DNA of 18,406 bases. It comes from Armatimonadota bacterium. Its GTDB lineage: Bacteria > Vulcanimicrobiota > JACPDS01. Position numbers and translations under genes: made by a program. The stretch lies in NCBI GenBank assembly GCA_016183885.1, contig JACPDS010000212.1, forward strand, positions 1 through 18,406. Reading direction: 5' to 3'. The notes below the pieces were generated by a model. It saw only the letters and a list, made by a program, of their open reading frames with translations, did not search any database and was not told the origin of the DNA. Positions 1 to 6,380 of this stretch are shown here, piece after piece (the stretch's first letter is position 1; each line of letters starts with the position of its first letter).

Positions 1-291
1 TTCAATAAGCCAATTTTTAAGTTCTGCTTCTCCTTTTAAAATAGTCCCAAAGCTAGTTGGAAGAATAGTTTCATAATTTTTTTGAATTTCTCTTAAAACT
101 TCTTCATGTTTAAATAAAAGCTCTTCCATAATTTTTAAATCTTTAAGCTCTTTAAAATCTCCATTTACATTTTGCACTATCCCTTGAAATTCACTATTTC
201 CGATAGAATAAACCTCTTGCTCCTTAATTCCAATTTTTCCAAAATTTTTCTCTTGAGTTTCTTCAATTACACCATAAAGATAAATTTCCAT
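1..291 (-). CDS. GvpF/GvpL family gas vesicle protein, N-terminal part (runs off the window)
   Basis: The 97 visible codons begin MEIYLYGVIEE and run open to base 1, so the C-terminal part is outside the window. The YLYGVIEE opening, a HEEVL segment near residue 60 and the TILPTSFGT motif near residues 77-85 match the N-terminal domain of GvpF/GvpL proteins, which take part in gas vesicle nucleation and bind GvpA. The start ATG (complement 289-291) has a GGAG-type ribosome site at about 297-301. This is the third GvpF/L paralogue in the cluster (others at 4022-4777 and 4798-5793) and lies 102 nt downstream of gvpK. F and L cannot be told apart from this fragment. Confidence 0.85.
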   Translation of the reverse strand, partial: MEIYLYGVIEETQEKNFGKIGIKEQEVYSIGNSEFQGIVQNVNGDFKELKDLKIMEELLFKHEEVLREIQKNYETILPTSFGTILKGEAELKNWLIE

Positions 292-310
292 ATCGCTCCG
301 CTCAAAGTTA

Positions 311-409
311 TTAAAATTTAGAATTAGTAATTAAGAATTAAGAATTTAAAAAATCTCTCTCCCCCTTAATTTTTCATTTTTCATTCTCAATTCTTAATTC
401 TCAATTACT
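311..409. repeat. AT-rich heptamer repeat with inverted arms
   Basis: The gap between gvpK and the third gvpF/L is built of AATTAAG-like 7-nt units. One arm lies at about 319-346 and an inverted arm (AATTCTTAATT type) at about 375-409, around a short core rich in C on the plus strand. The arms could pair in RNA. The right arm overlaps the gvpK stop codon and encodes its last residues (VIEN). Similar elements lie at 1363-1456, 3977-4014, 4757-4797 and 15703-15745. Confidence 0.6.
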
Positions 410-699
410 TTGTTAATTAAATTATTAACTAAATTATCTAGTTCTTTCCTAACTGAATTAACTGTTTCATTTATACCCTGCTCAATTTTTATTTCTTCAA
501 TCGCTTTATCTAATTCCTTTAAAGCTAACCCTAATCTCTCTATTTCTTCATCGCTAAGACTGTTTTCCATTCTCCTAAGAGCTTGAAGTTTAAGAACATC
601 TCGAATAATCTCAACTAAAACAATTACTAATCCTAAAACCCCTTGTTTTAAATTTTCTTCTTTTAAATTTAAATGCATAGCCGCGTGCCGCTCCTTCAT
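394..699 (-). CDS. gvpK: Gas vesicle protein GvpK
   Basis: This 101-residue protein has the GvpK signature: HLNLKEENLKQGVLGLVIVLVEIIRDVLKLQALRRME, then a DEEIERLGLALKELDKAIEEIK stretch. GvpK is one of the conserved minor gas vesicle proteins required for assembly; its biochemical role is not settled. The first ATG (697-699) has no obvious Shine-Dalgarno sequence. AAGGAG lies in codons 2-3 and is 12 nt upstream of a second in-frame ATG (676-678), so the true start may be MHLNLKEEN at 678. The gene follows the GvpH-like gene by 15 nt, a gap carrying a short AGCTGTCAGC palindrome related to the GC heptamer repeats. The last residues are encoded by an AT heptamer repeat. Confidence 0.92.
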   Translation of the reverse strand: MKERHAAMHLNLKEENLKQGVLGLVIVLVEIIRDVLKLQALRRMENSLSDEEIERLGLALKELDKAIEEIKIEQGINETVNSVRKELDNLVNNLINKVIEN

Positions 700-714
700 A
701 AGCTGTCAGCTTAT

Positions 715-894
715 TTACTTCCTTAGCCTTAAACCGTCTTTTATGCGCTTTTCAATTTCTTCATTTACTTCTTTTAATTTCTTCTGAAAAATGGGATATT
801 TCTGAACATTTCCTATTAACTTGTTAAATCCGGGAATAAATTTCCCTATTCCTTTTAAAAAATCTTGAGCTATTTTCTTGGGTTTTTCTTCCAT
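715..894 (-). CDS. Small GvpH/Hsp20-N-terminus-like gas vesicle accessory protein
   Basis: A 59-residue basic protein (MEEKPKKIAQDFLKGIGKFIPGFNKLIGN, then a charged helix KLKEVNEEIEKRIKDGLRLRK). The FLKGIGKFIPGFNKLI pattern resembles the glycine-containing amphipathic N-terminal segment of GvpH/Hsp20-like proteins found in gas vesicle clusters, but no alpha-crystallin domain follows, so it is either a truncated relative or a separate small family. AAGGAG precedes the start: it is 10 nt from the ATG at 892-894 and 4 nt from an in-frame GTG at 898-900, which would add two residues. It sits between the GvpJ-like gene and gvpK. The family assignment is tentative. Confidence 0.6.
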   Translation of the reverse strand: MEEKPKKIAQDFLKGIGKFIPGFNKLIGNVQKYPIFQKKLKEVNEEIEKRIKDGLRLRK

Positions 895-927
895 AATCAC
901 TACACTCCTTATTAATTGTCAAAAATT

Positions 928-1015
928 AGCCATAAGCAATCATCCCCATCAGCTATCAACCTGAAAGCTGACAGCTAATTGCTAAAAGCTATATAGCTGA
1001 TTGCTGATAGCTTTT
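928..1015. repeat. GC-containing heptamer repeat element, copy 1
   Basis: Tandem degenerate 7-nt units (AGCTATC, AGCAATC, AGCTGTC) surround a core at 944-971 beginning CCCCATCAGCTATC. The element is homologous to 3670-3745, where the core reads CCCCATTAGCTGTC. Both continue CCTGAA(A/G)GCTGA. The element overlaps the 3' end of the GvpJ-like gene and encodes its last residues (KSYQQSAI). It can form hairpins. Confidence 0.7.
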
Positions 1016-1342
1016 AATCTTCGCGCTTTCCCATCCGCACCAAGGACATCCTTGATTAAGCAATTCATCATAAATTACTTTTATCTCGCATTGGGGGCAT
1101 TTTTCTTTAGAAACTTGGGCTTCTTTCCAAATAGGGAGTTTGAGATTAACTCCGCTTGGAAATTCCATTCCATATTTTGCGGCTGTTTCAAAGGAAGCTA
1201 AAGCCGCCCTTAATTTTATCCCCAAAAGTTCAACTCCCGCTAAAGAAATAGAAATATCCGCGCTAATTACTAAACCTTTATCTAAAAGGCGGTCAATTAC
1301 ATCCGCTAAGCCTCCATTTTTCTCTATCCTTACAGGATCCAA
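989..1342 (-). CDS. gvpJ: GvpA/GvpJ-family gas vesicle protein with C-terminal zinc ribbon
   Basis: Residues 10-58 (GGLADVIDRLLDKGLVISAD, then SISLAGVELLGIKLRAALASFETAAKYG) form the GvpA fold shared by GvpA, GvpJ, GvpM and GvpS, and this copy is closest to the minor J/M/S type. Unlike ordinary family members it continues into a tail with CPQC (82-85) and CPWC (99-102), spaced like a zinc ribbon. Minor GvpA homologues are thought to sit at vesicle tips or nucleation sites; what the ribbon does is unknown. The start is TTG (1340-1342), fixed by a strong GGAGGTG six bases upstream. The last eight residues are encoded by the heptamer repeat at 928-1015. Assignment to J rather than M or S is uncertain. 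Confidence 0.85.
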   Translation of the reverse strand: MDPVRIEKNGGLADVIDRLLDKGLVISADISISLAGVELLGIKLRAALASFETAAKYGMEFPSGVNLKLPIWKEAQVSKEKCPQCEIKVIYDELLNQGCPWCGWESAKIKSYQQSAI

Positions 1343-1362
1343 TTTAGCACCTCCAACCTTTC

Positions 1363-1456
1363 AATTAATTAAGAATTATGAATTAGGAATTAAAAAAAAT
1401 TCCTCCTTTTAATTCTTCTTAATTCTTCATTCTTAATTTCTAATTTTTAATTCTTT
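1363..1456. repeat. AT-rich heptamer repeat with inverted arms
   Basis: AATTAAG, AATTATG and AATTAGG units at 1363-1396 face inverted AATTCTT-type units at 1410-1456 around a core that reads AAAAGGAGGAATT on the minus strand. It separates the ArsA-like gene from the GvpJ-like gene and encodes the last few residues of the ArsA-like protein. Confidence 0.6.
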
Positions 1457-3376
1457 TGTGAATATCATTTGAGAAAGTTTTTTTAAATCTTCTTCGCCTT
1501 TTATACCTTGAGGATTTAAATAATAGGCTTCAATAATTTGATAATCATTAGTTCGTTTTATAAATTCATCAATATAATTTTCTTGTTCTTTTCTTTTAAT
1601 TAAACAAAAATTACATTCATTCTTAGGAATAATTAAATTAATGATTATATTCCTGCAGGGAATAGACAAATTTTTTAAGGAAGAAAGCAATCTTTCCGCT
1701 TCCGCTAATCCCAAGGCTTCGGGAATAGTTATTACTATAAATTGAGTAAGTTTTTGATCTTTTAAAATTTCTTTAAGACGGTTTAGTTTTTTTAAAAAAT
1801 CAAGCATTTTTTCTTTTAAAACCAAGGAATTAACTTTAGATTTCAAAAGAATTTTTAAAAAAGCTTTATTCCACTGGGAAATTACCTCCGGAAGTTCCAT
1901 GAAACGCAAAAGATGCCCGGTAGCCGCAGTATCAATAATAAAAAAATCGAATTCTTCTTTATCTAAAAAATCCATTAATTTTACTAAAACCATAATTTCT
2001 TCAATTCCCGGAGGAGAAAAATTAATTAATTCCTGCATAATCTCTTGATCAAACTTTATTTCAAAATTATTTCCCAAAAAAGATTTAAATGCTTCTTTTA
2101 AATCTTTTTGATATTCTTTTTTAAAATCTTCGAAAAGTAAAGGAGCATTTATTTCTAAAAGGTATAAATTATTTTTAAGTTTTATTTTTTCTAAATTATT
2201 TTCTCTTAAATTAAAAATATCTTTTAAAGAATGAGAAGGATTAATAGATATAATCAAAACTTTTTTATCCGGACAATTTAAAGCTATAAATAAACTTGCT
2301 GAAGCCGCTAAAGTGCTTTTCCCTACCCCGCCTTTGCCTCCAAAAAAAATAAATTTTTCTTTAAAAGGTAAAATTTTATTTATTCTCTCTTTAATTTTAA
2401 AATTAAAAGGCTGAATTTTAAAATCCATCTCTTTACCTTCTAAAACTTCTTTAAATTGGTTTATACGCTTTTCTCCTTGAATTTCATAAGGAAATAAAGG
2501 CAGCTTTATTAAATTATAATCTAAAAAATTTTCTTTAATTAAAGAAAATTTTTTTTCTTGATGTTCGCTTTGAACTTTACAAAAAGGACATTCTTGATTA
2601 AAATTAACCCGATTAAAAATAACATCTTTAACTAAAATTTTATGCTTTTTCAATTCGCTTAACATAATATCTAGTTCTTTTAAACCTAAAACTTCTAAAA
2701 CAGTAATTAATACAAAAACACACTTTTGGGGATTACTTAAAAATTCTCTTAAAAATTTTAAATCTTTTTCCATTTCTTGAATAAAAATATCTACTTGATC
2801 TTCTTTATATCTCTTAGTAAATTGCCGCATTATAAACCTATGCTTATCTTGCATTAAATCTAAAATTTCAATCCATTTGCGAAATACAGAAGGAAGATTT
2901 AAAAATACCAAAGTATGGCCGGTAGGAGCAGTATCCACAATTATTAAATCATATTCCTCGTTTTTAATTAAATCAGTTATTTTCATAAATGCTGAAACTT
3001 CATCTAAACCCGGCAAAGAAAGAGAAAATAAATTATCAATCTCAAAAGAATTAAGATAAGTCCCCCTCTCCAAAGCTTTTTTGATTGGAAATTTATAATC
3101 TTCTTTAAATTCTAAAAAAATTTCTTTAGCATTCATTTCCATAGCAAAAAGATTAGGTTTAATTTCTTTCTCTTTGGATGTAAGTTTTTGCCCGAAAACA
3201 TCTCCTAAAGAATGGGCTGGGTCAATAGAAATAACTAAAACCTTCTTCCCTAAACTTTGATAATATAAACTACAAGCCGCCGCTAAAGTAGTCTTGCCGC
3301 TCCCTCCTTTTCCCGCAAAAAAAATTAATTTTAACTCCTTATTTTTAATAAAAGAAGGAATCTCATTCTTCTTCAT
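1433..3376 (-). CDS. Double ArsA/Get3-like ATPase of the gas vesicle cluster
   Basis: A 647-residue protein made of two fused ArsA/Get3 (SIMIBI class) ATPase halves. Half 1 has a deviant P-loop GKGGSGKTT (22-30), DPAHS (52-56), DTAPTGH (148-154) and CPFC (263-266). Half 2 has GKGGVGKST (347-355), a DPAHS-like NPSHS, DTAATGH (482-488) and CNFC (588-591). Both halves keep catalytic and Get3-type CxxC residues. ArsA energises arsenite efflux, whereas Get3 shields tail-anchored membrane helices. With no arsenical gene pairing here, and an N-terminus overlapping gvpO by 14 nt, I infer a role in handling hydrophobic gas vesicle proteins rather than arsenic. That role is not shown by the sequence. 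The start ATG (3374-3376) is probably translated by coupling to gvpO. Confidence 0.9.
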   Translation of the reverse strand: MKKNEIPSFIKNKELKLIFFAGKGGSGKTTLAAACSLYYQSLGKKVLVISIDPAHSLGDVFGQKLTSKEKEIKPNLFAMEMNAKEIFLEFKEDYKFPIKKALERGTYLNSFEIDNLFSLSLPGLDEVSAFMKITDLIKNEEYDLIIVDTAPTGHTLVFLNLPSVFRKWIEILDLMQDKHRFIMRQFTKRYKEDQVDIFIQEMEKDLKFLREFLSNPQKCVFVLITVLEVLGLKELDIMLSELKKHKILVKDVIFNRVNFNQECPFCKVQSEHQEKKFSLIKENFLDYNLIKLPLFPYEIQGEKRINQFKEVLEGKEMDFKIQPFNFKIKERINKILPFKEKFIFFGGKGGVGKSTLAASASLFIALNCPDKKVLIISINPSHSLKDIFNLRENNLEKIKLKNNLYLLEINAPLLFEDFKKEYQKDLKEAFKSFLGNNFEIKFDQEIMQELINFSPPGIEEIMVLVKLMDFLDKEEFDFFIIDTAATGHLLRFMELPEVISQWNKAFLKILLKSKVNSLVLKEKMLDFLKKLNRLKEILKDQKLTQFIVITIPEALGLAEAERLLSSLKNLSIPCRNIIINLIIPKNECNFCLIKRKEQENYIDEFIKRTNDYQIIEAYYLNPQGIKGEEDLKKLSQMIFTKELKIRN

Positions 3377-3650
3377 TAATTACATCAATACGCTTGCGCA
3401 TTTTTTTACGGTTAAATTCCATTAACTCTCCTTCTTCATCTAAAATAACTTCATAAGTAGCTAAAATATCCATACTGTTAGGAATAGATTCTTTTTCTAA
3501 CATATCTACTAAAACATGCCATCCTTTTTCATCTTTAAAGGTGCCTACAGTGCTTTGAGCCTTAAGATTAGTTAGTTTAGCTAACTCCTTTCTAGCTATC
3601 TCTACTAATTCACCCAAAGAAATTTTAGTATCCGCGCTTCTTTTAGCCAT
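3363..3650 (-). CDS. gvpO: Gas vesicle protein GvpO
   Basis: This 95-residue protein has the GvpO pattern: an N-terminal ARKELAKLTNLKAQSTVG helix region, a GWHVLVDMLEKESIPNSMDILATYEVILDEEGELMEF core and a basic tail. The IPxxMDxLATYEVxLDxxGEL stretch is diagnostic. GvpO is essential for gas vesicle formation in haloarchaea and is also found in many bacterial clusters; its mechanism is unclear. A GAGGAGGTAAT ribosome site directly precedes the ATG (3648-3650). The stop codon lies inside the next gene (14-nt overlap with the ArsA-like ATPase), implying translational coupling. Confidence 0.93.
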   Translation of the reverse strand: MAKRSADTKISLGELVEIARKELAKLTNLKAQSTVGTFKDEKGWHVLVDMLEKESIPNSMDILATYEVILDEEGELMEFNRKKMRKRIDVINEEE

Positions 3651-3669
3651 ATTACCTCCTCTTTTTTTT

Positions 3670-3745
3670 AGCTATCAAGCTATCGGCTGTCAGCAATCAA
3701 ACCCCATTAGCTGTCCTGAAGGCTGATTGCTGATGGCTGACAGCT
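3670..3745. repeat. GC-containing heptamer repeat element, copy 2
   Basis: Homologous to 928-1015. Outer arms of AGCTATC, GGCTGTC and AGCAATC units (3670-3699) face an inverted arm, TGATTGCTGATGGCTGACAG (3724-3743), around a core at 3702-3726 starting CCCCATTAGCTGTC. The whole gvpG-gvpO gap is this element. It can fold into a stable hairpin, which could modulate readthrough or mRNA stability between gvpG and gvpO. Confidence 0.7.
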
Positions 3746-3747
3746 AT

Positions 3748-3975
3748 TTATTTATTTTTATTAATTTCTTCTAATTTTTTTAACAGTTCAGTTTCTTTAG
3801 TTTTATATTCTTCTTCACTTATTTCTTCTAATTCAAGACGAATTTGAAGATCAAGCAGCTCTGCTTTAATCTTAGAATCATCATTAAGTTCCCGTTCTGA
3901 TTCTTCCATTAATTTTTCTCCAATCCACTTTACCAGTTTTATGGGAGAAAATATAATATCATCAATTATAAACAT
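3748..3975 (-). CDS. gvpG: Gas vesicle protein GvpG
   Basis: This 75-residue protein opens MFIIDDIIFSPIKLVKWIGEKLMEESERELNDDS and continues KAELLDLQIRLELEEISEEEYKTKETELLKKLEEI. The hydrophobic LLxxPxxxVxWIxE start and the IxxELxxLQxxLExxEISEEEYxxxExELLxRLEE helix are the GvpG signature. GvpG is a conserved minor protein reported to interact with GvpF and other assembly factors. The length is normal. It follows the second gvpF/L, a common order (F-G). Only a weak ribosome site (AAGGT) precedes the ATG, and the gap upstream is an AT heptamer repeat. Confidence 0.93.
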   Translation of the reverse strand: MFIIDDIIFSPIKLVKWIGEKLMEESERELNDDSKIKAELLDLQIRLELEEISEEEYKTKETELLKKLEEINKNK

Positions 3976-3976
3976 A

Positions 3977-4014
3977 CCTTAATTCTTCATTCTCAATTTT
4001 TAATTATTAATTTT
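3977..4014. repeat. AT-rich heptamer repeat
   Basis: AATTCTTCATTCTCAATTTT units of the same AT family as 311-409 fill the gap between the second gvpF/L and gvpG. This copy has one orientation only and no inverted partner arm. Confidence 0.5.
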
Positions 4015-4021
4015 ATTTTAC

Positions 4022-4777
4022 TTATTCCCAATGAATCACAATTTCCACAAAATTAAAAATAGGAACGGGACCAACATATTTTATTTTAACCTTACTATTT
4101 AACTTATCGATTATTTGATTAACCTTTTGATCAATTTTCTTTTCTCCTTCCTTATCTACTAAAAAAGCCGCGTTTAAAAACATACTATCTCCATGGGCAA
4201 GATTTTCTTTCAAATCTTTTACATAAGGTTTAAATTCTTTAATTAACTCCTTGGCTTCTTTGTTTTTCTTGTCTTCTAAGGCTTTTTTTACTAATTCCCC
4301 TAATTTAACTTTTAAAGAATATGACTTTAATTTTTCAAATTCTTGTTTTATTTTTTTAATTGATGAATTTTTTTCTGCGATTTCTTTAAAAACTTCCTCT
4401 AAATTATTCCAGAGGGCTTTTATTCCCAGTTCAGTTAAACCCCGCATCTTAATAAGCAAGTTCCTGAATTCTCCCTGTCTTTTCTCTAAAATTTTCTTAA
4501 TTTGTCCTTCCTCTTCAGCGATAGTGCAAAATCTTACCGGTAAAACGGTATAATTTTTCATGGCTTCTTCTAAAACTTTCTGATGGGTAATTACATTTTC
4601 TCGAGTAATTGGATATTTACTAACGGGAGATTTGCTGATTAAAGCTGAGATATCTTGAAAAATACAATTAGATACCTCGGCTTTACTTTCTCCCATTCCT
4701 ATTCTTCCTAAATTTAAATTCTTAGCGCAATCTATAATTCCGTAAATATATCTTCCCTTTAATTCTTCATTCTTCAT
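4022..4777 (-). CDS. GvpF/GvpL family gas vesicle protein
   Basis: This 251-residue protein spans the full GvpF/L family. It opens GRYIYGIID, has THQKVLEEAMKNYTVLPVRFCTIAEEE (residues about 64-90), a charged middle helix, and a C-terminal half ending KYVGPVPIFNFVEI. F and L proteins are cytoplasmic factors that bind GvpA and help start vesicle growth. The starting ATG and the first residues (MKNEELKG) come from an AT heptamer repeat (4757-4797), and no Shine-Dalgarno sequence is visible. The previous gene ends 20 nt upstream, so the gene may depend on reinitiation. It precedes gvpG. I cannot separate F from L by sequence alone. Confidence 0.92.
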   Translation of the reverse strand: MKNEELKGRYIYGIIDCAKNLNLGRIGMGESKAEVSNCIFQDISALISKSPVSKYPITRENVITHQKVLEEAMKNYTVLPVRFCTIAEEEGQIKKILEKRQGEFRNLLIKMRGLTELGIKALWNNLEEVFKEIAEKNSSIKKIKQEFEKLKSYSLKVKLGELVKKALEDKKNKEAKELIKEFKPYVKDLKENLAHGDSMFLNAAFLVDKEGEKKIDQKVNQIIDKLNSKVKIKYVGPVPIFNFVEIVIHWE

Positions 4778-4797
4778 TTTTAATTCTTAATTTCTTC
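4757..4797. repeat. AT-rich heptamer repeat overlapping a start codon
   Basis: AATTCTTCATTCTTCATTTT units (minus-strand reading AATGAAGAATGAAGAATTAA) sit across the start of the second gvpF/L and provide its start codon. They also fill the gap to the preceding J-domain fusion gene. Confidence 0.55.
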
Positions 4798-5793
4798 TTA
4801 AACTTCTACTTTTAAATACTTTAAAATTTTTTCTTTTTTTAAATCCTTTTCCGCTAACGAAAAATTATAATTTTGAAAAAAATCTACTAAAATTTCATAA
4901 GCTTTAGAAATTTCTTCAAATTTTTCTTTTGATTCTTTATTTCTATCCGGATGATATTTAGCAGAAAGACGGCGATAATTTTCTTTAATTTGATTAAAAT
5001 TAACTCTTTCATTTAATTCTAAAGTTTTTCCAGCCTGATTAATCAGCTTAAAATCCAGATTTTTAACTTCAACAGTATTAAAGCTATATAAAGGCAAAGG
5101 TCCTATACACTTAAAATCAATTTTATCTTGATAAATTTTATTTAATTTTTCAATAATTTTATAAAATTTATCTTTATCTTCATTTTTAATTAAAAAAGCA
5201 TAATTTAAAATCATTTGATCATTTAAAAGAATATGAGGGAAAAAGTTTTGGGAAATTTCTTTTAAAGGTTTACTAATTTCTTCAAGAATTTTAGTTTTTT
5301 CCCCATCTAAAAGAGTTTTAACTATTTGACCAAGTTTAATTTTTTCTTCTTGAGTAGGAGAAAGGCTGATATGTTCTTTAAACTCTTTAATTTTAGAATC
5401 TTCGCTTAATTCTTTTAAAATATTTTCTAAATTATGGAAACTAGCCATTACTTCAATTTCTAATTTCCCCTGCATTGATCTTAAATTTTCCTTAAAAAAA
5501 GAATAATTTTCCCTTAAAATATCTTTTATTTCATTTAAACTTTCAAACCATGTTCCAAATTTAAAGGGAAGAGGCAAATATTTTTGCATTACCTTTTCAA
5601 TTATTAATTGATGAGAACTAAGATCTTTTAATAAAACTTCTTTAGATAAATTTTGATAATCAATTAAAGGCGTATCTTGAGTTAAGGCAGCTAAATCCTT
5701 AAAAGAAACATAAGAAGCTCCATTTAAAAACTTTAATTTTTCTGGATGAGGAGATTCAATTATACAATAAAGATATTTTCCAAGTTTAATCAT
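4798..5793 (-). CDS. GvpF/GvpL protein fused to a C-terminal J domain
   Basis: Residues 1-240 are a diverged GvpF/L protein: KYLYCIIES at the start, SSHQLIIEKVMQKYLPLPFKFGTWFES, and a closing KCIGPLPLYSFNTVEVK. Residues about 262-305 are a J domain: NFNQIKENYRRLSAKYHPDRNKESKEKFEEISKAYEIL, with the HPD motif at 281-283, a basic helix II before it and the helix III KFEEISKAYEIL after it. J domains stimulate DnaK ATPase. I infer that this protein brings DnaK to GvpF/L clients such as GvpA. At 331 residues it is longer than ordinary F/L proteins because of this addition. The ATG (5791-5793) overlaps the upstream gene by 8 nt, so translation is probably coupled. Confidence 0.9.
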   Translation of the reverse strand: MIKLGKYLYCIIESPHPEKLKFLNGASYVSFKDLAALTQDTPLIDYQNLSKEVLLKDLSSHQLIIEKVMQKYLPLPFKFGTWFESLNEIKDILRENYSFFKENLRSMQGKLEIEVMASFHNLENILKELSEDSKIKEFKEHISLSPTQEEKIKLGQIVKTLLDGEKTKILEEISKPLKEISQNFFPHILLNDQMILNYAFLIKNEDKDKFYKIIEKLNKIYQDKIDFKCIGPLPLYSFNTVEVKNLDFKLINQAGKTLELNERVNFNQIKENYRRLSAKYHPDRNKESKEKFEEISKAYEILVDFFQNYNFSLAEKDLKKEKILKYLKVEV

Positions 5794-6013
5794 TAATTTT
5801 TAATATTTTAAGCATATCTTGGGCTTCTTTTTCTAATTTATAAAGCAAGGCTTCATTCTTTCCCCTAGAGTTGCCTAAAATTCTAGCTTTTTCTTTGCGT
5901 ATAATTCTTACAGCGTTATTTGAAACTGTAATCCGCGCTTTAAGAAAATTTTCTTTCTTTAAAACTAACTGCTTAATTTTCCATTGAAAATCATCGAGAC
6001 GACTATCTTTCAA
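5786..6013 (-). CDS. Small basic protein of unknown function in the gas vesicle operon
   Basis: A 75-residue, lysine/arginine-rich, probably helical protein (MKDSRLDDFQWKIKQLVLKK, then NNAVRIIRKEKARILGNSRGKNEALLYKLEKEAQDMLKIL). I do not recognise a family. No signal peptide, membrane segment or cysteines are seen. The start is TTG (6011-6013) with AGAGG about eight bases upstream; the nearby ATG at 6019-6021 is out of frame and hits a stop at once. It overlaps the start of the J-domain fusion gene by 8 nt and follows the preceding unknown gene by 14 nt. It is therefore firmly inside the operon and likely an assembly accessory. Confidence 0.6.
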   Translation of the reverse strand: MKDSRLDDFQWKIKQLVLKKENFLKARITVSNNAVRIIRKEKARILGNSRGKNEALLYKLEKEAQDMLKILKIND

Positions 6014-6027
6014 AGCCTCATCCTCTC

Positions 6028-6369
6028 TTAATAATCAATTTCCATAGACTTCCAATCTTTCAATTCTTCATTTTTAGGAGGAAATTGAACGATTTTTTTA
6101 AGTTCCTTCTTTTCAACTTCAAGATCTTCTAAATCTATACCCTTAAGCAATTCTCCGCTATGTTTATCTAAAATTTCCATATTTTTATTTAACTGATTTC
6201 TTCTTTTATTAAGAGAACTTAGTTCTTGAAGATTAAGTTCTTTTTCTTTATTAAGTAAATAAAGATTTAAATACTCCGCATTTTTAGATTTTGGACGAGA
6301 AAGCATTTTTGATTTAAGAGGAGTCTTAATTTCTGAAAGACCTCTTAAAGATTTTCTTAATTTTTGCAT
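6028..6369 (-). CDS. Coiled-coil accessory protein of unknown function in the gas vesicle operon
   Basis: This 113-residue protein opens with a basic region (MQKLRKSLRGLSEIKTPLKSKMLSRP). A helix YLNLYLLNKEKELNLQELSSLNKRRNQLNKNMEILDKH (residues about 33-70) follows, and the tail is acidic, ending KDWKSMEIDY. The order (short basic LRGLSxIKTP peptide, then a leucine-rich YLNLYLLxKEKE coiled coil) reminds me of uncharacterised small proteins in other gas vesicle clusters, but I cannot name the family with confidence. The ribosome site is AGAGGT seven bases before the ATG. It lies 11 nt after the AbrB-like gene. Confidence 0.6.
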   Translation of the reverse strand: MQKLRKSLRGLSEIKTPLKSKMLSRPKSKNAEYLNLYLLNKEKELNLQELSSLNKRRNQLNKNMEILDKHSGELLKGIDLEDLEVEKKELKKIVQFPPKNEELKDWKSMEIDY

Positions 6370-6380
6370 ATTTTTTACCT

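Noticed and set aside
1001..1412. Plus-strand open frames opposite the GvpJ-like gene.
   Set aside because: They have no ribosome site or recognisable family, and they lie antisense to a clear GvpA-fold gene with a strong ribosome site.
928..3745. CRISPR-like array from the repeated AGCNNTC units.
   Set aside because: Units are 7 nt, degenerate, without spacers, and there are no cas genes. They are small junction repeats.
2877..4553. Short plus-strand open frames at 2877-3059 and 4251-4553.
   Set aside because: Antisense shadows of the ArsA-like ATPase and a GvpF/L gene; no independent coding signs.
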